From assembly GCA_914767715.1 (NCBI GenBank), contig OU612066.1, positions 30,788,283 to 30,852,282 on the forward strand: DNA of 64,000 nucleotides. The letters are read 5' to 3'. Both the position numbers and the translations under genes were made by a program. The notes below the pieces were generated by a model, which saw nothing but the letters and a program-made list of their open reading frames with translations, ran no database searches and had not been told where the DNA came from. Of this stretch, positions 55,286 through 64,000 are shown piece after piece (positions within the stretch are counted from its first letter, which is position 1; each line of letters starts with the position of its first letter). This DNA is from Membranipora membranacea. Lineage: Eukaryota; Bryozoa; Gymnolaemata; Cheilostomatida; Membraniporidae.

Positions 55286-55570
55286 AGAGTAATTATAGGG
55301 CTTACATCTTTATTCATACTAATGAGCCTGGGAGAATTTTTAACTAGCATTCCTTGAAGACTTATAACGACTTGACACTCGGCTGGAAGTAAGACCTGGC
55401 GAAACTTCCTCCCTCCCCGATCATTGTAAGCTTGATTGCGATAAGCGTAAGCTGTTGGTCGGTTTGAGTTGCATCGCTTTGAATATGAGCACTTTACATT
55501 GAGGATTGAAATATTATTATTAATAAACAGTCTGGATTAACATATACAATACAGACACACGTCGCACAGG

Positions 55571-55632
55571 ATGCCTCGAATGGCTTTGGATACTAGCCAT
55601 GTTATATTAGCGGCAGCGGTAGCAGTTTTCTG
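55571..55632 (+). CDS. CCP gene exon 1, signal peptide
   Basis: MPRMALDTSHVILAAAVAVF, then a split Trp codon completed by exon 2 (WLPHLISGQG). Hydrophobic core ILAAAVAVFWL; cleavage is likely around ISG-QG just before the first CCP Cys. The donor is GTGAGT. This ATG is chosen because it gives a secretory leader. Confidence 0.8.
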
Positions 55633-58600
55633 GTGAGTACTGTTTCAAGTTTGATACTTTTTCTCATATCATCAGACAAAACCTGATACTTTTTAATAAT
55701 AAACAAAATATCACACCTCTTGCTGACATTTTTTCGGTATGAACTGTGCCACTACAACAGTATAGTGTTACAGCCAAGTGGCTTTGTGAGGTTCGAGGGC
55801 TTGACTGCTGTTCCCAGCAACAGAAAAATCTGGGCCACAAAGTGTGAAATTTGGTTATAGCTGATTAGTCATGAGTCCTAATGGTGAGATTCTCAAAGTC
55901 TTGGAGTGAAATACCACAGACAACAAAAGAAGAATTATAAGAAAACTGGGAACATTTCTCAAAATTTGAAGTGGGGACCACCCAGAAATAAACGACTAAA
56001 TGGTGCTATATCAGGTCACCGCTGACCATGCAACCCGAATGTAGATGGAATTTTGGCACACAGATACCACTAAGCACCAACCACTCTAATAATTCAGAAT
56101 ATTAAATTAAAAATAGATATTTAATAAAATTATCGGTTGAACCAAGAAGAATGGCATTGTTGACCTGTGTCAAAGTACTTGACAACTAAATTTTTTGAAA
56201 CGCATCCAAAGCACCTGTTGTAATATGCATTTTATGTGCTTATTATGTTTACAGGTTGCCGCACCTTATATCAGGTCAAGGGTGCACCCCTCCCGATGTT
56301 ATCACAGGGGGCTACTACGCCCCTGTTCAGGCACTCTACGCCAAAGAAGACATCATCACTTATCACTGCGATACAGGATACCACATGGCTTCTGGGACAG
56401 TTAGTCGACAGTGCTCGGGAATTACTGTCATCAACTCTTACTTTTGGACAGGGAATGAGCCGTCTTGTGCACGTGAGTTGATATGCGCTTTTTTTACTCG
56501 TGTTGGCAGAGCACAGTGACCCTCTGAGCAAACATCCTCACTCCCACTACCTACCATCAGATCAGTATCTATACCCACGTAGAACCCTCTCTAAATGACT
56601 CCATCCCTTGATCTTCAACGGAACCTAGCACCACTTCATAAAAATCATGGCATAGGCTTCCGAGTTAGGATACAGTGTAATAAAGGGGTCAAAACAACTT
56701 TACGGAGAAAGAGCTCAAAGTTATAAGCAATTTACTTCCCAGGTGTTTATCAATGAACACTCGGCTTATCTTGTTTCCTCTTCCCATTACGAGGAGAGCA
56801 AATCGTTGTAATGACCTCAGGGCAGTATATTACATCATAACATAGAGATCTCCCACAATACAGGCCAGCCAAAGATGCCTATCAGATGGCTAATTTGGGT
56901 GATAATCTGATAAAGAATTCGGTGATAAGGTGTTGGTGGGGTGTGGGTTGGACGGATGCGAGGGTGGTATTGGTATCATGTGTGGTATGCTGCCCGATGA
57001 CTTGTCCAGTGTGCCTGAGAGGAGTGGGGTGGGGTGTAAAATAAAGGTTCAATGTAAGGGCTACACCATGAACATATAGCATGAAGTGACGCTCATTCAC
57101 AACCTACCCTCGGAAGTCTAAACTGTTGAAACTTGTTGAGAATCAGGATGAAATATGGTAAAACCTGGTCATGTAGGACAGAGTGCCAAACATTCTTAGG
57201 CTGAAAATAAATGAGCTGTATGAGACTGCAGGTCTTTCTCATGTTATCATTGAGTTAATCACTTTTTTATTGGAATCATTGTCATAGTAAATTGACAGTT
57301 ATGAGGAAAATGGATTGTGTTGTAAGGGTTTGCCTCTGGAAAATAGTTACCCAACATAGTTGGTAGATAATGGTAACTGGCCAAACCAAGACTATTTCAA
57401 TTGAGGTTCAGCAGATTCATAAATCCATAATGTCGAAACAATAATTCCCAAGCATTAAAAAATAGTGGTTGTTTATGTTCAGTCATGAGAAGGTTGGTTT
57501 AGGACAAAACCACATACAATGGTTCACAGTGCATAGGATTTGGTTAGTAATAAGGTTATTCTGTACACATTTCTGGATATGTGATTGGCGTGCATAGCTG
57601 AACGACCAGCTCAACCTCATACGATAAACAGACACAAGACCCTTTATATGCTGTCAGTTTACTGCAATCCTCTGTTGGTGGCTCCCACCTTGTTCCTGAA
57701 GCTTGCAGCAGATTGATGACATTGCCAGGGACTATGACTTCACTGCACTGAAATACCAGCAGCAGTAGCAGCAACAGCAGCTGCCAGGAAAATTAGTTTA
57801 CAGTTACACGCTGTAAAGTATGGGAAGTATGCTGATGGCAGCCTTCATCGCCACATTGCGATGTTTGACCCGCTGGATTAAATGATGTATAATTTCTGAC
57901 CTGAACCACAGCAAGACTAACACCCACTGACTACTGTCACAGGGGAAAACTTAGTATCGAGGGGAAAATGGTGAAGAGGTGTCGAAGCAAATCCTGTTGT
58001 AGGCATTTAAGGGCTATTACTTCTAACTACAGTCCATTAAATTAACAATTTCCATGTCAATCTTGGGCCAAACTAATTTATTCAGTGGTGCAATGTTAAG
58101 ATGTATAAAGGACATATAAACCAAATAAATCCTAGGCATTGGCATACATTGAAAGGCTAAATGGCTAATATTGATGCCATGCCTATGAAATTATCAAAAG
58201 AATTCCCATCAAGAACATACACTCTGACAACACTCATGATGGTCTCCATTTCGAAACACTAAATTAATGACCAGACTATATACCAGTGATCGCTTTATAC
58301 TAGTCTGTATTTTGAATCAACAGACTCAAATTAACAGACATACATAAAATATGTATTCAGTGTGAAATAATAAACATTAAAACACCTATGATTTGGCCAG
58401 GCTTGTAGCTGGTGTGAAATGTCCATAATAAAAATGTAGCGAGGTTCATGTCCTCACAGCAATTAATAATGTAATAACTGACACTGGGTATCACATGATA
58501 GGCGAGCAGCGATACCCGCTGCCACGCTGATCCAACCACAAACATCTCACAAATAGCTTCATAATAAAGCTAAAGGTGGATGATTTCACCACCCATGCTG

Positions 58601-61600
58601 CCAGGCTGCCTGTCTGATACGTGAGAGGGCTACTTGGTCGTCGTCTCCTAGTCAATGTTGATTTGGTGTCGGGTCACTACTCCGGCTAATCAATGTGAGA
58701 TCAGGGAAACGAAATAAGATTCTCAGCTATATAATCATATAACATTTACATCGCTAATGAGGCATACCTATCAAGATGTGTAAACCCATAATTATGTCTC
58801 AGCATGCCTCGAGACAACCTACAATATTCCAACAAAGCTACATTGGATAACATTTCATATAAAAACATATAATTAGTGGTATCATTATTTGGGTGAAGGC
58901 CTGAATTCTTAACTCAAAACACCACCCAAGTTGGAAACGCCTCCTTCTTATCTCTAACCGGAATCATTTCCTAAGAATCCAAGGCTGCGTTGTTGGGTTG
59001 AAGCGGTGAAATCTTTTGCGCTAAGGAGCATCATTATTATACAGCATGTGGTGCTCCTTGCATCATGACACGGAGATGGGTCAGCCTGATAAAAATAGCT
59101 CAGGGACATAGTCAATAATTTGAGTGTGTTTGCGAGACCTTGTCAACACCCTCTAACAAAACAGTATCGGTACTCGGACTACGTGTCCAGTACTCTACAA
59201 CACATCAGGCGCATCTGTCAATGCTCACTTCAGTCCTCTGAGATGATGATTCAGACTTTCTCAAGAGCAACTTGTGACATTTCTACGCCTTTAAAAATCC
59301 CTTTGGCTAGTTAGTAATTAAGTATGACCAGCTATTATATAAGACTAGGTACAATCGCAATTCATTATTAGCTATGTAGCCTGTGTTACAGACCAACACC
59401 CGAGGGGAAATCTCTCAGGCGAGTGACTGCCTTAGGAAGTCTCGCCCAGCAGTTTGAATGGGATTCCTAAAATAAGTGACAAAAGTAGACAAAAAATCAT
59501 TAAATGATGATTTCAGGATTGTTTTATGATGCGGCAACGCATGTTAGTCCAGGCTGTCTCCGTCATTCTCATGACAAAATCATCAAAACTGATCTCTGAA
59601 TAATCAATTTCTCATTGGCCATATGTGATGACCATTTTGGTGACAGCGAGTACCAGGTCATTCTATAATACTATGCACCAGATGTGACTAACTGCCTTTC
59701 TGCCAGTCACGATGTACCGACAACCACCATAAGCCTATAATTTCCCCACCATGTGTGATGGCACTACAAAGCCAATCCTATAACAAATTAAAGTTGTTTA
59801 GATACTATTAACGTGACAATTATATGATATCAGACACCCTTCCTCCTATTCTTCTATAGCCGTGCCCAACAATGTGTGATAGTCGTTTTGGTCTTTTTGT
59901 GGCTTGTGATTTTATCAGCAATTTTGAGTCCCCAAGTGGCAATTAAAGTAGTTTGGTTGGTCACATTGTTTGAATCATAATCATTGCTATAGCTAGGGTG
60001 CGATGTGCTGGCATTATGCTGTGAATGATACTTGAATTATTCTTTAGAGATAATGATCCTGTTTTTTTTTCATCGTAACGAGTAGTCTTTGCCACTGACG
60101 AGCAACAACACATGAGGTGTCACTCGAACCTTTGACATTTTTTTGAAATTTTGATCGGCACTCGACAATAGCTGATCGGATCACGACACAAAGCTCACCT
60201 GTGCTTCAATTTGCACTCGAGTCTCTATAATTTATGGCAATCAAGTGGAAAATCAAAATATTTTAAGGCCACCACCAAATATAATGTAGAATCTGATGAG
60301 CTTTAAGTTGTCAAGTTTTGAAAGCTCATAAAGCGCAATTATGTGAAATTACTCAATAACAATCATCTCACTCTCAAATCCCCGCAGCTCTGAGTCAGCG
60401 AGATCATTTTTATTTTGATTGAAGCAGAGCAAATGTTACTGGATCAAGTTATTAAATATTTTTCCAACGAAGACATAATAATCTTGACATATGTGCCCTC
60501 TCGTTGTATGTACTTATGACATGTCGATTCTATACTCACACAATAACTAAGCTTGTAACATTGTGAAAGCGTGACAATATCAATCTAAATACCAAAGTAA
60601 ACAGTCAAATCTCAGGAGAATTGTGAGTTAATTGTCCGTTCACTTTGGTATTTTATCAGACTGTAATAAAGAAAACCAAGTCCCATGCGAATAACAGTGA
60701 GTTTGATATAACCTTTTAATAGGTACTGATCGAAACCTAACAGTTGCTACCATTTAGTTTTGTTAGTGCAATACCTGACATTCAACTGCCAAGCCTGCTT
60801 AGTTTCTGTCAACTTTCTTGTTTTCTAATCAACAACTACATGATATGTGAGACAAGATTGAACAATGAGGCTCTAAACACACAGGCATCTCTTGTATAAT
60901 TTGATAGGGATTGTTCCCAGCTGCTGCTAGCTGGCTGAGTCGTATCTGACCTGTTGTAACTCTTCAATGTCTAATACCTCCCACCAAATTATTCATGATC
61001 AGAATCCCATTCCTGATTCAGACTCATCCATTATGCAGAATCACAGTAATGTTGCACTGGAGCTGTTGTCTCATCACCCTTTCCTACTATTACATAACAG
61101 CTTGGTGCAATAAAACTTAGGAATTTGGTAAATCGAATATAATTACTGATGTGGTGTTCTAGTGCAAATGTGTAGGCTACTCTAACATTGACTAGACAAC
61201 CTCGGGTACACTAATCTAGTCATTATTGGTTGTTGGTCATCTGAGAGGCTTATGGGTATTCTTGGGCCACGGAGGGGTAATGTCATGTTACTCATCATAT
61301 TTCATAAGAGCTAAATCCACCTTGATACCCCATCTAACTGTATTAAACTTGCCTCAACTTATCAGAGTTGAAATCCACCATAAAGGTATTTAAATAAATT
61401 ATACAAATTAGGCAATAAATTATCTTTTAATATTAGACACACAAATAAGCATAATTCAGAAACCAACAGGCTGGCACACATTCAGCCATTCAGCCATTTA
61501 GCCGGCACACATTCAGTGGTGACCCGTGCCATAGAAGCTTGTGAATGAGCTATTTTATAATGCCTTGTCTCTTTTCTGATTGTAGTGAAAACTTGTGGTG

Positions 61601-63001
61601 AACCTGTGATTCCGAATGCCGACTTTGACATACCAGACTCAACATCTTATCAGAGCAGCTTCTACTACACATGCAATGAGAACTACAGTCCTATGGGCTT
61701 TCAGCTAGCCACATGCTTGCTAAACAACACTTGGAGTTACACCCCTTGTGAAGAGCCAGGTAAGACTAAATGCCCTCAATAAAAACTGATCTCACCGTAA
61801 CCTTTCGAAGATTCTTCCGATAAGCCAGGACCCAAAGAGAAACGGTGGTTTGAAACCGTAGAGTTATTATATAATAGTGTGGAACAGCCTTTCAAATGCT
61901 GAAAAGGTTCTGAGTGAAAGTGTGAACTTCAACGAGAACAGAAATTAGGAAGCCAAAGTTATCATATAGCTAGGAATAGACCAAAACTACATGATGTTAC
62001 GTAGTGCTGGTTCTACTACATGATGTTACGTAGTGCTGGTTCTACTACATGATGTTACGTAGTGCTGGTTCTACTACATGATGTTACGTAGTGCTGGTTC
62101 TACTACATGATGTTACGTAGTGCTGGTTCATATTTGGGTTTTTATTGTGCTTCTTGTATCATGTGCCACTTCCATTTCTTCTCCAAATCTTATGACGGTT
62201 TCTGGGAGGACGCCTGGCCCTGACAAATGTGTATAAGTGATTGGTTCTGTTTTTATCTCTATTGACCATCACCAAAATCTGCTGTCTGTCGCGCCTCATG
62301 AAAGTGACACGCCACAAAAAGTTTTGCCGTGTTATTTTGGGCGCTTTTATTGACGACAAGAGTTATTTATTCAAAGCATTAGTTAAATAATATAAAAGTG
62401 ATGTTCGAGATTACGAGTCCATATATCAATACATGATTTGTCGATAAGATCTTTGGAGATTCAGCCGTAACTTAACGCTTGCCCGGTCACAATACTTCCC
62501 AGGCTAAGCCTTCGTACTCAACATAACTTCTCGATAAACCCTCAAGCCTTAAATCCATCATCAATCCCATAAGCCCTTAGTGATTGTGATTGATGTTCTT
62601 GTTCTGAGGTGAAATCTGCTTTGAAAACAGACTCAGCTACCCGCTTTTGAAGCCAGTTGGAATCTTTCATTTATAACTAATTCAATAATCGATGCTAAGA
62701 ACCATCGCAATCAAACCCGTCATCATGTCGCTTTTTATGCTTTTTTCAGAATTCTTTTGTTCTGAGCCTCCGCTTGTCGCACATGGCCAGCACAACACCA
62801 GCCAGATCAGGCAGCAGCATGGTATCACCGTCAAGTATAGCTGTGATGTCGGCTATGAGCTCGACGGCGAGCAGACGATTACATGCGATAAGAACACCTG
62901 GTACGGCACCCCGCCCATCTGCAAAGCTTACGCTGGAGTTAGTGGTGGAGCTGAAAATAAAGCAAATGAGGTTGAAGACTCTGATCCTATTACCGATAAA
63001 G
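55571..63001 (+). CDS. Secreted or membrane CCP (sushi) domain protein, 5' part
   Basis: Four exons: 55571-55632, 56255-56472, 61586-61759 and 62750-63001; introns of 622, 5113 and 990 bp. The first junction is phase 2; all later ones are phase 1, the usual phase for shuffled CCP domains. A signal peptide is followed by three CCP modules, each with four Cys and a Trp near the third-fourth Cys. Such proteins act outside the cell in complement regulation, adhesion or matrix binding; which role applies here cannot be told. The last exon ends in an acidic linker and a GTGGGT donor, so the gene continues past the window. Confidence 0.85.
56255..56472 (+). CDS. CCP gene exon 2, first CCP domain
   Basis: CTPPDVITGGYYAP begins the module, the second Cys is in ITYHCDTGYHM, the third in SRQCSG, and the fourth in FWTGNEPSCA. 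Acceptor TTACAG, donor GTGAGT. Confidence 0.88.
56473..61585. other. 5.1-kb intron of the CCP gene
   Basis: AT-rich. A CAG/AGC-rich stretch lies near 57756-57782. No nested gene recognised on either strand. Confidence 0.6.
61586..61759 (+). CDS. CCP gene exon 3, second CCP domain
   Basis: KTCGEPVIPNADFD, then FYYTCNENYSPMG, LATCLLNNTWSY and TPCEEP. It is one complete module in one exon, phase 1-1. Confidence 0.88.
61987..62129. repeat. 29-bp tandem repeat, about 4.9 units
   Basis: Unit CTACATGATGTTACGTAGTG plus CTGGTTCTA, perfect copies at 61987, 62016, 62045, 62074 and 62103. Each unit holds a short CTAC...GTAG inverted repeat. Lies in intron 3 of the CCP gene. Confidence 0.95.
62750..63001 (+). 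CDS. CCP gene exon 4, third CCP domain and linker
   Basis: FFCSEPPLVAHGQHN, VKYSCDVGYELDG, TITCDKNTWYGTPPIC, then an acidic linker (ENKANEVEDSDPITDKG). Phase 1-1, donor GTGGGT. Confidence 0.88.
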
Positions 63002-64000
63002 GTGGGTGAGACTGAGAAGGAATTTATAACACGCATCTAGCAGAAAGCACTTTGACGCAGACGGCGAACTAACCACTGGCCTAATGTGACCCCACCCCAC
63101 CCCACCCCAATTCCATGAAATATTATTCCTTGATTGACGACAAGCCTAACATTTACCGTGTTCTCCAACATTAACAGTGTATTTTATTTAAAACCAGGCT
63201 TCAAACATACCAAATATATATCGTTTTTGATCCCTGGAAGAAAAATACCTGCACCAGCAGCATAAAGTCGGCCAATTGGTCAGCTCGTGCCAAACGCGGC
63301 CTAAAAGTGCCAGCGGCTATTTGTCTCGGAGTCGTCTGCAGCCAGTGGCTTCTTTATCTCCGAAATAATCTTATCAAATTATGAAGCAATCAGTAGATTA
63401 ATAAGTTTCGTGTGCCCACTGAGGGCTGTGGCTAGGCTGTGGCCAGACTTGAAGTGCTTTCTCACTCCTCAGAATAACCTTTCTGACGGATAATGATGAC
63501 AGTTGTTTTAATCCCTCTGGACAATAAAATAACTGATAAAGCCGTAATTTCATTTTGTATCGTGACACCATCTAAATTATGATAAATAAACTTCTGTGGT
63601 GACATTTGAATAAAAATCTTGGCTTTGCTGAGTTGATAGTAAACAGTGATCACTATTGTGGCAAGTAATAAACAAAGGTCCTTCAACAGTTTGATTTTGT
63701 ATTTAACAAAAACTTTTGAAACCATCCGAACAAAAGATGGTTTTTTAAGTATGGAAACTTTATATTCCATGCTTTGTGTGGGCCCAGGCCCATTATGAAA
63801 AAGTAAACTGTCAATGCTCAAGCCTGAAAGTCTCACTTGATATTGATCTAGGCAGCGCTGATTAGTCAAAATACGTTTCTTTATTCAATTAGCAATCAGT
63901 GACTTGGCTGAAAAAATTGTATTATGAGACAATCAAATGGGACTCTAAACAAATAGCCTGCGCCAAAACAGCGTAACACAAAAAATCAAGTGCTTGGGAA
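63002..64000. other. Intron or downstream sequence of the CCP gene
   Basis: A CCCCA tandem (about 63090-63108) is G-quadruplex-prone on the minus strand. No further CCP exon before the window end. Confidence 0.5.

Larger units (their letters stand above)
50777..55570. other. Intergenic, no gene seen
   Basis: AT-rich. Contains a 148-bp tandem duplication (52617-52905), a C tract near 52117-52130, short repeats (CTCATAAGTT near 52493) and a tRNA-like remnant near 55205-55285. No exon with convincing splice sites. Confidence 0.5.

Noticed and set aside
63462-63869. 135-codon minus-strand ORF near the window end
   Set aside because: No domain is recognised. It overlaps what should be an intron of the CCP gene, and its length alone in AT-rich DNA is not enough to call a gene.

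Overview
The window is metazoan genomic DNA, probably from an invertebrate. Protein-coding genes are split by GT-AG introns. There is a selenoprotein H gene with an in-frame TGA selenocysteine codon, a fragment of the mitochondrial ribosomal protein L16 gene, a secreted sushi (CCP) domain gene whose exon junctions are almost all phase 1, a non-LTR retrotransposon, tRNA-like (SINE) remnants, foldback elements and long C tracts. Intergenic DNA is AT-rich. The species cannot be named from what is seen.

Layout. (1) 1-16508, + strand: locus A, an unrecognised gene. Its 5' part is an array of tiny exons (33, 30 or 42 nt, all phase 1-1) in repeated intron cassettes. It is followed by a 189-nt exon S, present twice, an acidic exon A, and four larger exons B-E with phase 0 junctions. 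The window opens inside one of the micro-exons. (2) 16509-19325: 3' flank, also present in locus B. (3) 19656-20987: two exons of MRPL16, with an in-frame TGA and a missing middle exon. (4) 22924-25473, - strand: a 5'-truncated LINE with an intact 849-codon ORF. (5) 25850-27413, + strand: SELENOH, with a candidate SECIS at 27791-27870. (6) 29800-47044, + strand: locus B, a paralogue of locus A carrying the same exon classes. (7) 47045-49380: 3' flank homologous to that of locus A, followed by repeats and a hAT-like element. (8) 55571 to the window end, + strand: a signal-peptide exon and three CCP-domain exons of a gene that runs past the right edge.

The most striking system is the A/B pair. 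Each 33-nt micro-exon encodes 11 residues of the type G-RIEELERQLE. Hydrophobic residues are spaced 3-4-4, which is a hendecad coiled-coil repeat, so one exon equals one structural repeat. Because every micro-exon is symmetric phase 1, any combination can be spliced without breaking the frame. The cassettes have been copied in tandem (4365-bp, 947-bp and 800-bp periods), and decayed micro-exons with a broken donor are carried along in the copies. Exon B differs between loci A and B by 15 amino-acid replacements but only 3 silent changes, which suggests diversifying selection. No function can be assigned to exons A-E by recognition. All splice models here come from reading splice sites and frames; none has transcript support.
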